This document shows, piece after piece, positions 1 to 6,803 of a DNA stretch of 7,115 bases; the first letter of the stretch is position 1, and every line of letters starts with the position of its first letter. The position numbers and the translations under genes are program-made. Origin of the DNA: Deltaproteobacteria bacterium (GTDB taxonomy: Bacteria; Desulfobacterota; DSM-4660; Desulfatiglandales; HGW-15); NCBI GenBank assembly GCA_030671095.1, contig DAOVAK010000136.1:1-7115 (forward strand), read 5' to 3'. The notes under the pieces are model-generated. The model was not told where the DNA came from. It made no database searches and was given only the letters and a program-made list of their open reading frames with translations.

Positions 1-2
1 AT

Positions 3-572
3 CTAATCAACAATTATCTCATCTAGAGTTCGCTTGGGGACATGGTGAACTTCTGACTCATCCCGCCAGTATTTGATATCCCCGTCAGGCCCCACATTCT
101 CAATCACCACCTGCTCTTTGGGTTTACCGAGTGCGATCACATGGAGGATCTCATAACGATCAGGGATCTGCAACGCTTCTCTCAAGCGCTTCCTATCCAC
201 TGAGCCCACAATGCAACCCCCCAGGCCCATATGGGTCGCTCCGAGAAGGATATTCTGACTGGCAATGCCGTGATCACAGCCAAAAGATTCCGAGATCTCC
301 TTGTCCCCTAACACAATGATGTAGGCAGATGGCCTTTCGCCCTCTCCTGGACCACCCCAATCTTTCAGATAAGCAGCCCACGCGAGTTTGGGGAAAATGA
401 TAGCGTTCCTTTCTTTTTCATTGGAGAGGATATACTTGAGGGGTTGGCGGTTGGCGGCAGAGGCGGACAGACGTGCAAGCTCCACAAGGCTCCGGAGGGT
501 CTCCATACCAATCGTGTGATCCTCAGAAAACCTTCGGTAGCTCCTTGTCTTTCGCACGAGATCCTCTATCAT
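3..572 (-). CDS. Nitroreductase-family FMN oxidoreductase
   Basis: The 189-aa product is a complete short member of the FMN-dependent nitroreductase fold, whose enzymes reduce nitro groups, quinones, flavins or other acceptors with NAD(P)H, usually as homodimers in the cytoplasm. Visible features are the N-terminal phosphate-binding stretch RSYRRF (10-15), SAANRQP (38-44), where the flavin ring is usually contacted, an ASQNILLGATHMGLGGC helix region (104-120), and LREALQIPDRYEILHVIALGKPKE (130-153), the usual C-terminal core ending in a glycine-proline turn. A tail with KYWRDESEVHHVPKR follows (167-181). The substrate cannot be told from sequence. It has a good ribosome binding site and a TAG stop at 3-5. 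It follows mutT on the same strand but across a 153-bp repeat-filled gap, so membership of the same operon is uncertain. Confidence 0.87.
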   Translation of the reverse strand: MIEDLVRKTRSYRRFSEDHTIGMETLRSLVELARLSASAANRQPLKYILSNEKERNAIIFPKLAWAAYLKDWGGPGEGERPSAYIIVLGDKEISESFGCDHGIASQNILLGATHMGLGGCIVGSVDRKRLREALQIPDRYEILHVIALGKPKEQVVIENVGPDGDIKYWRDESEVHHVPKRTLDEIIVD

Positions 573-577
573 ACCTT

Positions 578-583
578 CTCCTC
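578..583 (-). promoter_or_regulatory. Ribosome binding site of the nitroreductase gene
   Basis: GAGGAG on the minus strand, 5 nt before the ATG at 570-572, supports that start codon. Confidence 0.8.
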
Positions 584-599
584 TAAGTATCTTTTTCCC

Positions 600-757
600 T
601 GGAGTAATGGAGTAGTGGAGTATCGGAGTATTGGAAAAAGCTGAAACTCCTCAGATTCCATTATTCTTCGCGCTCGCTGCGCTCCGCTCAGTCCCCATCC
701 CTCTGTGATGGGTCCCCAGTTTCCATTACTCCATTACTCCATCACTCCAGTACTCCA
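600..757. repeat. Inverted pair of 8-bp tandem arrays between mutT and nitroreductase gene
   Basis: Left arm, plus strand 601-632: GGAGTAAT, GGAGTAGT, GGAGTATC, GGAGTATT. Right arm 723-754, plus strand: CCATTACT twice, CCATCACT, CCAGTACT. Aligned as an inverted repeat, 600-634 and 723-757 match at 29 of 35 positions. The 88-bp interior includes GAAACT (643-648) pairing with AGTTTC (718-723), a GC-rich block rich in CGCTC at 667-691, and the hairpin CCCATC/GATGGG (694-699 with 707-712, 7-nt loop). The right arm lies over the end of mutT and its stop codon; the left arm ends about 17 bp before the nitroreductase ribosome binding site. The layout copies that of 6708-7027 with an unrelated 8-bp unit. 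Confidence 0.85.
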
Positions 758-1169
758 CGGTTAATAATTCGATTATCTTCTCATCTGGTGGTGGAAAACG
801 GTATTGAGTCATATCCTCAGGATAGACCCATTTCATTTCTTCACACGCCAAAGGTTTGAGCTCACCACTCAAGTGGGAGCACTGAAATAGATAGAGGGAA
901 ATAATCCTGTCCCCATATTCGTGATCCACAGTAAGAAGGCGTTTTCCAGCGCGCACGTCTGCACCCAATTCCTCCTTCATCTCCCTTTCCAGGCACTCTT
1001 CCAGGGTCTCACCCACTTCTTGCTTTCCTCCAGGGAACTCCCAGTACCCTGCAAGATGGCTGCCCTCAGGGCGTTTTGTTATCAACACCATTCCGTTCTG
1101 CCATAGGAGTCCGGCAGTCACATGGAAATAGGGTTTGCTACTCCTTACCACCACGCGGCAAAGCCTCAA
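726..1169 (-). CDS. mutT: MutT-type Nudix hydrolase (probable 8-oxo-dGTP diphosphatase)
   Basis: MutT-type enzymes hydrolyse oxidised nucleotides such as 8-oxo-dGTP to the monophosphate, preventing A:T to C:G changes. The complete Nudix box, G-x5-E-x7-R-E-U-x-E-E-x-G, is present at residues 48-70 (GGKQEVGE, then REMKEELGA). It is preceded by LAGYWEFPGGK (39-49), typical of the MutT group. Exact substrate is inferred. The longest frame starts at TTG (1167-1169); GTG codons at residues 6 and 7 are equally plausible, with GAGG about 9 bases upstream, and the family similarity starts near residue 12. All options overlap the TPR gene end, implying translational coupling. The tail after IIELL (VEYWSDGVME) is encoded by four units of the 8-bp repeat at 723-757, so the natural C-terminus has probably been replaced or extended. 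Confidence 0.88.
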   Translation of the reverse strand: MRLCRVVVRSSKPYFHVTAGLLWQNGMVLITKRPEGSHLAGYWEFPGGKQEVGETLEECLEREMKEELGADVRAGKRLLTVDHEYGDRIISLYLFQCSHLSGELKPLACEEMKWVYPEDMTQYRFPPPDEKIIELLTVEYWSDGVME

Positions 1170-3126
1170 GTCTCAATCTGAGGTAGGCCTCTTCAGCCTC
1201 TTCATGCCCAGGCGAAATATCCAAGACTTTTTTGTAAGCCTCCAGGGCCTTCTTAAGATTGCCTTTCTCCTCTTCAAGCTTGGCTAATTGTAAGAGCAAC
1301 CGGACATAGGTCTCTTTGCCCTCTTTGCTGTCTGGTGAAATCTCAAGGATCTTTTCATAGGTCTGCAGCGCTTCAGGGAGTTTCCCCTGTTTCTCTTTGA
1401 GCTTGGCTAGATCCAAAAGCAAGGTTACATCTTTCGGCTTCCTTTTGAGGATTTCCTCCATCTGCTTGGTAGCAAGGTCCTCTTTGCCTGTTTTTAGATA
1501 GGCAACCATGAGATATTCCCTGAACTCAAGTCTCTTAGGATGAGATTTGAGACCACTTTTCATGATCTCTATCATCTTTTCATACTCTGCGCGGCTGTTC
1601 AGATATTCAAACATGTAACGATAATAGCTTATCTCCTTTGGTTTCAATTTGATAAGGGTCTGGGCTTCCTTGAAAGCCAGATCATCCTTTTTTTGCTTTC
1701 TATAGATATCAAACAGGAAACTGTGTACTTCTGCATCCTTTGGGTGTGACTTTAAGAATTTCTTAAAATGGGACAGGCTTTTCTCAAGATTGCCCGTCTC
1801 ATACTCTAGAACCCCCAAATTGTAGATAATCGTTTCGTTCTTTGGATCAATAGAGCGTATTTTGTAGTAGGTCTTTTTCAGCCCCTTTTTGTCCCCCTTC
1901 TTTTCCTGGATTTTGATCATCAGCAGTAATACCTCGAGGGACTTGGGACTTTTTTTAAGGACCACGGTGAGGTGTTTTTCCGCCTCTTTAAACTTTCCTT
2001 TCTTGATCAAGCTCTCTGCCAGCTTCAACCGGCTATCCACGTCTCCTGATTTGAGACGGACCGCTTTTTCCAGATAGAGATCCGCTTTCTCTCTTTGGCC
2101 TGTCTCTTCGTACAGATGTGAGAGGTTGTAGTAAAGATTTGCATCCCTCTTATCCATTTCGACGGCCTTGCGGTAATTGGAGATGGCCTTTTTGGGTTGA
2201 TTGGTTTTCGTGTAGAGGTATCCCAGCGTTTTATATATGGCCACCATGTCCGCTTTTTTGAGTCGTTTCAAAAGCCTCTCATACTCTCGAATGGCCTCTT
2301 TGAGTTTCCCCCTTTTTTCCAAAGTTGACGCCAATCGGAGTCGGGTTTCCACATCATCTGGGTGCTTCTTAATGATCCTTCTAAGGACAGAAATGACCTC
2401 ATCCTTTCTCCCCGTGGATTCATAGACTTCAAGCAGATCATATAGGAAACCTTCATCAGGTTTCTCTTGGGCCATCTCTTCGAGAATCAAGGCAGCCTTT
2501 TGCCAATCCTTGAGCGATTTGTATTCTTCAAGCAATCGGTTCCGGATCCGATCGTCCTTGGGCATCAGCTGCAGCGCCCGTTCCAAAAGGGCAACCCTCC
2601 GATTCCTATCAATAATCCTTTCTGCCCGCTCGAGCCAATCTTCTATATGAGGTTCAACAATTATGTCCACGTGACCCAGGTCTTGATTAAACTGTTTAAT
2701 CATCACCCTAAAGCTGTATTGATTGAATATGTCTCTGTCTGGCAACAGGACCGCGATTGGTATTTCCTCAATGAGAAGGGCATTTGCATCAAAACCTCTG
2801 GCAACCAGACGCACACCCCGATTGAAACATATATTTGTTGAGACTTTCAGTATCTTTAGCGTGTCTTTAGGATGAAGACGAAGGACCTCTCCATTCACGA
2901 GCTTAAGGGGGGCCTCATTCTTTTTTAGGAGTATGAAATTAAATTCAGGCGAGACATTGTGGAGGCAGGACCAAAGCCGCCAGCCCCCGTAGATAGCAAC
3001 AATCACTAAGAGGATAATTACCCAAAAGCGTATTTTTCGGGCACGGCGTTTTGTTCGTTTTTTCTTATATTTCTCGTAACGATCCACGATCAGGCAATGA
3101 GGTTTTCCACTCCTGCTTGCATCCAC
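1138..3126 (-). CDS. Membrane-anchored tetratricopeptide repeat protein
   Basis: This 662-aa protein has a very basic cytoplasmic start (KKKRTKRRARKIR, 21-33), one membrane helix at about 34-52, and no signal-peptidase site that I can see, so it is probably anchored with the bulk outside the cytoplasm. Residues about 60-165 form a non-repeat region of unknown type. From about 170 to the end run roughly 13 units of 34 residues with TPR spacing (for example YNLGVLEYETGNLEKSLSHF and LAKLKEKQGKLPEALQTYEK), many ending in P-K-D or P-D-D; lysine content is high. TPR arrays bind protein partners; the partner is unknown. The start taken is GTG (3124-3126) with GGAG four bases upstream; a later in-frame GTG at residue 14 has no better site. 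Its position after secF suggests an envelope or export role. It overlaps mutT by 32 bp. Confidence 0.85.
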   Translation of the reverse strand: MDASRSGKPHCLIVDRYEKYKKKRTKRRARKIRFWVIILLVIVAIYGGWRLWSCLHNVSPEFNFILLKKNEAPLKLVNGEVLRLHPKDTLKILKVSTNICFNRGVRLVARGFDANALLIEEIPIAVLLPDRDIFNQYSFRVMIKQFNQDLGHVDIIVEPHIEDWLERAERIIDRNRRVALLERALQLMPKDDRIRNRLLEEYKSLKDWQKAALILEEMAQEKPDEGFLYDLLEVYESTGRKDEVISVLRRIIKKHPDDVETRLRLASTLEKRGKLKEAIREYERLLKRLKKADMVAIYKTLGYLYTKTNQPKKAISNYRKAVEMDKRDANLYYNLSHLYEETGQREKADLYLEKAVRLKSGDVDSRLKLAESLIKKGKFKEAEKHLTVVLKKSPKSLEVLLLMIKIQEKKGDKKGLKKTYYKIRSIDPKNETIIYNLGVLEYETGNLEKSLSHFKKFLKSHPKDAEVHSFLFDIYRKQKKDDLAFKEAQTLIKLKPKEISYYRYMFEYLNSRAEYEKMIEIMKSGLKSHPKRLEFREYLMVAYLKTGKEDLATKQMEEILKRKPKDVTLLLDLAKLKEKQGKLPEALQTYEKILEISPDSKEGKETYVRLLLQLAKLEEEKGNLKKALEAYKKVLDISPGHEEAEEAYLRLRLEALPRGGKE

Positions 3127-3206
3127 CCGGCTCCACAGATCGGAGAGGTGGTGAGAAGTGCAAGAGTGTCCTGTGGGTTATGAGGTAGGTCATCCATAGC
3201 CATCCT

Positions 3207-4274
3207 TCACGAACGGGCTCCTTTCCGGCCCTTGACTTTTCGGGCAAGTTGGCTTTCCCAAATCAGGAGTATGGGACTCGCTACAAAGATAGAGGAATAG
3301 GTTCCCACGAAAATGCCCACTAAAATGGCAAAAGCGAAATCATGGATGACACCACCACCCAGAATGAATAAAGCCGCTACAACGATTAAGGTGGTTGTGG
3401 AGGTGAGGATGGTCCTGCTCAATGTTTCGTTTATGCTGGCATTTATCACTTCTTCAAGGCCTCGCCTCCGGAACCGTCTTAAATTCTCCCTGATCCTGTC
3501 AAAGACCACAATAGTATCGTTCAGGGAATACCCCACGATGGTAAGAAAGGCGGCGATTATGGCGAGAGATATTTCTCGGTTTGTTAAAGCAAAGGCCCCG
3601 ACAGTAATGGTGACATCATGTATGAGGGCAATAACAGCACCCATGGCGTATTTCAGTTTGAGGACCCAGCACAGCCCAAGGGTAACCACAAAGGAGATCA
3701 GGATCAACCAGGTCACGCTGACTCCAAATGTTGAGGCGATCCAGACGACAAATGCGAGTGAGAGGGCCATGACAATACTCATTAGCCATTTGAACTCAAA
3801 CCGCCCAGATATATAGATCGCGATGAAAAGGATGGCGTAGAAAATGGCAAATAGGGCCTTCTGCCTCAAATCCTCACCAACCTTTGGGCCGACCATTTCC
3901 ACTCTTCTTATCTCCGCCCCTTCTCCCAGCTGAGAAGCTAATGTCTCCTTCACTTTGTCGCTCAATCCGGACAGTTGAATATCTGTACTTCTGACCCTTA
4001 TAAGATATTCGAATTGCCCCTCCTCACCAAATTCCTGGATGATGCTGTCCTGGAGTTGCAGGGACTCCAGTGCATCTCTGATCTCGGAAGGTGTCCGCTT
4101 CGTCTCCAATTTGACTTGAATAAGGATCCCACCAGAAAAATCCACCCCTAAGTTGGGACCGCCCCGCCAAACGAGCAAAAAAATCGTGATAATGACCATG
4201 GCAAGGGATAGAGAAAAAGCGGTTTTTCTTTTGCCTATGAAATCAATATTAATCCCTGGCTTTATAAATTGCAT
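3207..4274 (-). CDS. secF: Protein translocase subunit SecF, with an extra membrane segment
   Basis: SecF is the partner of SecD in the proton-driven export complex. The 355-aa product has helix 1 (about 18-37), the periplasmic motif GVDFSGG (43-49), [13 protein letters not shown] (129-141), then [14 protein letters not shown] (213-226), [20 protein letters not shown] (245-264) and [15 protein letters not shown] (282-296). All are diagnostic of SecF. Between RFEF (158-161) and YAMGA (209-213), normally only a few residues apart, lie about 45 mostly hydrophobic residues (roughly 162-208) that look like two additional helices, giving eight rather than six. The ATG at 4272-4274 has only a weak Shine-Dalgarno (AGGT), and the 424-bp gap from secD means expression may need its own promoter or long read-through. 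The TPR gene starts 80 bp downstream. Confidence 0.96.
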   Translation of the reverse strand: MQFIKPGINIDFIGKRKTAFSLSLAMVIITIFLLVWRGGPNLGVDFSGGILIQVKLETKRTPSEIRDALESLQLQDSIIQEFGEEGQFEYLIRVRSTDIQLSGLSDKVKETLASQLGEGAEIRRVEMVGPKVGEDLRQKALFAIFYAILFIAIYISGRFEFKWLMSIVMALSLAFVVWIASTFGVSVTWLILISFVVTLGLCWVLKLKYAMGAVIALIHDVTITVGAFALTNREISLAIIAAFLTIVGYSLNDTIVVFDRIRENLRRFRRRGLEEVINASINETLSRTILTSTTTLIVVAALFILGGGVIHDFAFAILVGIFVGTYSSIFVASPILLIWESQLARKVKGRKGARS

Positions 4275-4292
4275 GTGATTACCTATCCTAAT

Positions 4293-4357
4293 TAAGTGAT
4301 CTAAAGTGTCTAAAGTGATCTAAAGTGCCTAAAGTGAAACAAAGTGTCTAAAGTGCC
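4293..4357 (+). repeat. Seven-copy ~9-bp tandem repeat (TAAAGTGNC) upstream of secF
   Basis: Plus-strand units, in order: TAAGTGATC, TAAAGTGTC, TAAAGTGATC, TAAAGTGCC, TAAAGTGAAAC, AAAGTGTC, TAAAGTGCC. The core TAAAGTG is nearly invariant while the spacer gives lengths of 8 to 11 bp, unlike the strict 8-bp and 7-bp arrays elsewhere in the window. The array ends 18 bp before the secF start codon, so it lies in the secF leader. Two more copies in the same direction occur at 4460-4478. Confidence 0.85.
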
Positions 4358-4454
4358 TGCCCGCCAATGCCCCCTTGCTCAGGATGCTTCAACTCGCCCA
4401 AGCAGTGAGACCCGAGCAAATAGACGGCATCACCCATTAATGGCTCTGGCAGGC
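4355..4454. repeat. Inverted-repeat core between TAAAGTG arrays
   Basis: GCCTGCC (4355-4361) and GGCAGGC (4448-4454) form a perfect 7-bp inverted pair. The interior has a weaker pair, TTGCTC (4375-4380) with GAGCAA (4414-4419), and the perfect palindrome CCATTAATGG (4434-4443). The stretch has no coding frame of note. It looks like the body of a small element whose edges are the TAAAGTG repeats, but no target duplication can be shown. Confidence 0.45.
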
Positions 4455-4459
4455 GGGTC

Positions 4460-4478
4460 TAAAGTGAGCTAAAGTTGG
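4460..4478 (+). repeat. Outlying TAAAGTG repeat copies
   Basis: TAAAGTGAGC and TAAAGTTGG repeat the unit of the array at 4293-4357 in the same orientation, about 100 bp away. With the main array they flank the stretch at 4355-4454 as direct, not inverted, repeats. Confidence 0.7.
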
Positions 4479-4516
4479 ATCTGACTTTTTTCTGTAAATC
4501 ACATATTCCTATCATG

Positions 4517-4655
4517 TATAGTGAACGACCTGAATAAAATGGCATTACAACGCTTGTCATTGCGAGCACCAGCGAAGCAATCTCGAGAGATTGCCACGTC
4601 CCCCGCATCAAGTGCGGGGTCCTCGCAATGACTCTTTTCTATGTCGTTCACTATA
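4517..4655. mobile_element. MITE-like element with perfect 13-bp inverted ends
   Basis: TATAGTGAACGAC (4517-4529) recurs inverted as GTCGTTCACTATA (4643-4655), a perfect 13-bp terminal inverted repeat bounding 139 bp. Both ends finish with TA. If the terminal TA is counted as target, this fits the TA duplication of IS630/Tc1-mariner-type transposition, so a non-autonomous (MITE-like) element is the best guess. It contains no open frame and carries a complete REP-like palindrome inside (4556-4632), so it is either a nested insertion or one composite element. No transposase is in the window; family assignment is inference. Confidence 0.65.
4556..4632 (+). repeat. REP-like palindromic element (GTCATTGCGAG family), intact copy
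   Basis: Perfect 11-bp outer arms GTCATTGCGAG (4556-4566) and CTCGCAATGAC (4622-4632) enclose two further perfect stems. CAATCTC/GAGATTG (4578-4584 with 4587-4593) has a 2-nt gap, and CCCCGCA/TGCGGGG (4601-4607 with 4613-4619) has a 5-nt loop. The 77 bp could fold into a branched cruciform-like structure. It shares GTCATTGCGAG and the CGAAGCAATCTC block with the degenerate copy upstream of yajC, in the opposite orientation. Such elements can be mobilised by REP-associated Y1 transposases in other bacteria; whether that holds here is unknown. Confidence 0.8.
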
Positions 4656-4656
4656 G

Positions 4657-4698
4657 TATCCAGTATCCGGCATCCGGCATCGGGTATCCGGCATCCGG
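4657..4698 (-). repeat. Six-copy 7-bp tandem repeat (CCGGATG/A) at the secD stop
   Basis: Read on the minus strand from 4698: CCGGATG, CCGGATA, CCCGATG, CCGGATG, CCGGATA, CTGGATA, six exact 7-bp periods with few substitutions. The array begins directly after the secD TGA (4699-4701 includes the stop) and ends one base short of the inverted-repeat element at 4517-4655. In one frame it reads as repeated CRIPDAG-type peptides, but there is no gene there. Confidence 0.85.
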
Positions 4699-6300
4699 TC
4701 ATATACTAATCTTCTTCCATCTCCTGGATGTGTAAAGATAGTCAAAGATGACCCTCGTAATGAATACAGCGGTGACAAAACTTGCCACAATGCCAATACT
4801 GAGGGTCACTGCAAAGCCCCTGACTGGACCGGTACCAAACTGAAACAATACAAGGGCAGCAATAAAGGTTGTCACATTGGCATCCAGAATGGTGACCAGT
4901 GCCTTTGCGTATCCTCCCTCAATGGCAGCCCGGGCTGGTTTCCCCAATCTCAATTCTTCTCGTATCCGCTCAAAAATCAGAACATTCGCATCCACAGCCA
5001 TACCAATAGTGAGAATCATCCCAGCTATACCTGGCAGCGTCAGAGTGGCACCAAAAAAGGCGAGACCGGACATAATGAAAAGAATGTTGAGCATGAGCGC
5101 CAAATCCGCAAAGACACCAGAGAGGCCATAGTAAATGATCATAAAAAGAATGACGACAAGTCCTCCGATGATCATGGACTTAAATCCCTTTTCTATGGAG
5201 TCTTTCCCTAAGGAGGGACCCACCGTCCTCTCCTCCAATATCTTTACGGGTGCGGGAAGGGCACCAGCCCTCAAAACGATGGCTAGGTCCCGCGCCTCAT
5301 CCATGGTGAAGCGCCCTGTGATCTGCGCCTTTCCTCCCGCTATTCTATCCCTTATGACAGGCGCAGAATAGACGTGGTTGTCGAGCACGATGGCCAGTCT
5401 TTTGTCTATATTCTCCCCTGTTATCCGTTCAAACAGCCTTGCCCCTCTCGCATTAAATGATAGAGAGACTTGGGGTTCGTTGTATTGATTGTCGATTTGG
5501 ACTCTCGCGTCAGTAAGATATTCTCCAGTGAGCAGAGTTCGTCTCTTGAGCAAGTAGGGAATTCTTGTTTGCCGTCCTGATTTAGGATCTGGGGATATCT
5601 GGTAGAGAATTTCCTTGCCCGGAGGAATATTGCCTTTCAATGCCTCCTCCAGGCTACTCTCCTCATCAACCAGCTTGAATTCCAGAAGGGCTGTTTTACC
5701 TATGAGCTCTATGGCTCTTTTAGGATCCTTGATACCTGGGAGCTGGACCAGAATTCTATGATTCTCTTGGGGCCTGATATCCGGTTCACTGACTCCAAAC
5801 TGATCAATGCGATTTCTGATCGTCTCCAGGGCTTGATCTGCGGCCAATTTCATGATTCGGACTTTGGCCTTTGGATTTAGAACCAATCGAAGTGATATCC
5901 CTTCCTCTTTGTACGGACCCGACTCTGTCTTGTAATCGGGAAAGTTGACCTTCACCAGGTCCTCAAAAGTCTTTTTGTCTTCTTCCCTCATGAGCGTCAG
6001 GTCAATGCCTTCGGTCCCATGACGTTTGAGTTCCAGATACCTGATTTTGCTCTTGCGCAAATCATGCTTAAACTCTTCCACCACCCTCTCCAGGTGGCTT
6101 TCCACCGCTTTGCCTGCATCAACTTCCAGGATCAGGTGCATGCCGCCCTGAAGGTCAAGACCGAGCTGTATCTTCTCTTGCGGCAAAAAACTGGACCACC
6201 ATGCTGGAAGCTCACCCCTTAGGGATGGGGTTAGATAAAGGAATGCCATGAATACGAGAAAAGCGACTATAGCTCCCCGCCAGCTTAAGTTCTTTGACAC
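4699..6300 (-). CDS. secD: Protein translocase subunit SecD
   Basis: SecD pairs with SecF as an RND-like, proton-driven factor that completes translocation of preproteins emerging from SecYEG. The 533-aa product begins at GTG with a strong ribosome binding site. A first membrane helix (about 10-24) leads into the periplasmic P1 domain with LGLDLQGG (46-53), IRNRIDQFGVSEPDI (161-175) and VQLPGIKDPKRA (185-196). Five C-terminal helices follow from about residue 374. They include the signature TIGMAVDANVLIFERIREE (431-449), whose Asp437 corresponds to the membrane aspartate needed for proton coupling, and a glycine-rich FGTGPVRGFAVTLSIG (488-503). The length matches standalone SecD proteins that lack the E. 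coli extension. yajC lies 66 bp upstream. Downstream, secF, normally adjacent, is 424 bp away behind repeats; a CCGGATG array touches the stop codon. Confidence 0.97.
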   Translation of the reverse strand: MSKNLSWRGAIVAFLVFMAFLYLTPSLRGELPAWWSSFLPQEKIQLGLDLQGGMHLILEVDAGKAVESHLERVVEEFKHDLRKSKIRYLELKRHGTEGIDLTLMREEDKKTFEDLVKVNFPDYKTESGPYKEEGISLRLVLNPKAKVRIMKLAADQALETIRNRIDQFGVSEPDIRPQENHRILVQLPGIKDPKRAIELIGKTALLEFKLVDEESSLEEALKGNIPPGKEILYQISPDPKSGRQTRIPYLLKRRTLLTGEYLTDARVQIDNQYNEPQVSLSFNARGARLFERITGENIDKRLAIVLDNHVYSAPVIRDRIAGGKAQITGRFTMDEARDLAIVLRAGALPAPVKILEERTVGPSLGKDSIEKGFKSMIIGGLVVILFMIIYYGLSGVFADLALMLNILFIMSGLAFFGATLTLPGIAGMILTIGMAVDANVLIFERIREELRLGKPARAAIEGGYAKALVTILDANVTTFIAALVLFQFGTGPVRGFAVTLSIGIVASFVTAVFITRVIFDYLYTSRRWKKISI

Positions 6301-6306
6301 GGTCTG

Positions 6307-6313
6307 CTCCTTT
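6307..6313 (-). promoter_or_regulatory. Ribosome binding site of secD
   Basis: AAAGGAG on the minus strand lies 6 nt before a GTG codon. This near-consensus Shine-Dalgarno is what decides for the GTG start at 6298-6300. Confidence 0.85.
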
Positions 6314-6366
6314 GTGTTTTCTTCTGTACCAGAGGGCTTCTGTAGATCAACAGAAGCGAACTATCT

Positions 6367-6687
6367 TCACTCGGCCTTTAACATACCGGCTATGGATCCC
6401 CGTGCGACCTTCACCCTTATCTTTGGGGCTATCTCCACGGTGACCGCGTTTTCCTTCATTCCGGTAATCTTTCCGTGAAGTCCGCCGTTGGTTACGACCT
6501 TATCCCCCACTTTTAGGGCGCCAAGCAGCTCCCTATGCGCCTTAGCCTTCTTCTGCTGAGGCCTTATGAGCAAAAAATAAAAGATGCCGAACAGAAGAAT
6601 AAGGGGGAGGAAGGTGGTGAAGCCTCCTCCCTGTCCGCCTGCTCCTCCTGTACCACCTGTTCCCAAAGCGTATGCCAATGTATCCAT
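6367..6687 (-). CDS. yajC: Preprotein translocase subunit YajC
   Basis: YajC is a small single-span inner-membrane protein that co-purifies with SecD-SecF and the SecYEG channel. The product is 106 aa, normal for the family. A glycine-rich periplasmic N-terminus (residues 9-22, mostly GG and GT pairs) is followed by a membrane helix at about 25-41 ending in the hallmark LIRPQQKKAK. The conserved cytoplasmic domain then contains LKVGDKVVTNGGLHGKI (about 58-74) and a basic KIRVKVARGSI near the end. The ATG start has a strong ribosome binding site. It is transcribed after tgt and before secD, the standard order, but a 339-bp repeat-filled gap separates it from tgt. Identification is secure; the unusually glycine-rich start is the only variation seen. 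Confidence 0.96.
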   Translation of the reverse strand: MDTLAYALGTGGTGGAGGQGGGFTTFLPLILLFGIFYFLLIRPQQKKAKAHRELLGALKVGDKVVTNGGLHGKITGMKENAVTVEIAPKIRVKVARGSIAGMLKAE

Positions 6688-6693
6688 TATGTT

Positions 6694-6700
6694 ACCTCCA
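6694..6700 (-). promoter_or_regulatory. Ribosome binding site of yajC
   Basis: TGGAGGT on the minus strand lies 6 nt before the ATG, a strong Shine-Dalgarno. It fixes the yajC start at 6687. Confidence 0.85.
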
Positions 6701-6745
6701 TTCAGTTTGGTTAAGTAGTTAAGTGGTTGAGTCGTTGAGTTGTAA

Positions 6746-6765
6746 GGCTGTCATGCTGGACAGCC
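6746..6765. other. Short perfect hairpin upstream of yajC
   Basis: GGCTGTC (6746-6752) and GACAGCC (6759-6765) form a perfect 7-bp stem with a 6-nt loop, ATGCTG. There is no T-run beside it on either strand, so it is not a typical intrinsic terminator. It lies just inside the left arm of the 8-bp repeat arrays and may be part of that element. Confidence 0.5.
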
Positions 6766-6803
6766 AGTTGCATAATCCCGTACTCCGCTAGGCTACGTGG
6801 TGA

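Noticed and set aside
694..712. CCCATC/GATGGG hairpin considered as an intrinsic terminator
   Set aside because: The stem is only 6 bp and no T-run follows on either strand.
2467..2841. A 124-codon plus-strand frame opposite the TPR gene
   Set aside because: It lies fully antisense to a well-supported gene and has no recognisable motif.
3090..3203. A 37-codon minus-strand frame beginning MAMDDLPHNP that spans the secF-TPR gap and overlaps the TPR start
   Set aside because: GAAGG lies directly against its ATG with no spacing, the composition is unremarkable and no family is recognised; it may at most be a leader peptide.
3313..3816. A 167-codon plus-strand frame opposite secF
   Set aside because: It is antisense to the membrane-helix region of secF; long antisense frames are common there and it shows no family features.
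4293..4478. Regularly spaced TAAAGTG repeats considered as a small CRISPR array or iteron origin
   Set aside because: Units of 8-11 bp with 2-4 bp spacers are far too short for CRISPR; no replication gene or DnaA-type box accompanies them.
4480..4500. Possible promoter for secF (TTTACA on the minus strand near 4500)
   Set aside because: No convincing -10 hexamer lies at the right spacing, so a promoter cannot be supported by eye.
4499..4702. A 67-codon minus-strand frame with CRIPDAGCRILD-type repeats
   Set aside because: It is made of the 7-bp CCGGATG array and the REP-like element; the periodic peptide comes from the DNA repeat.
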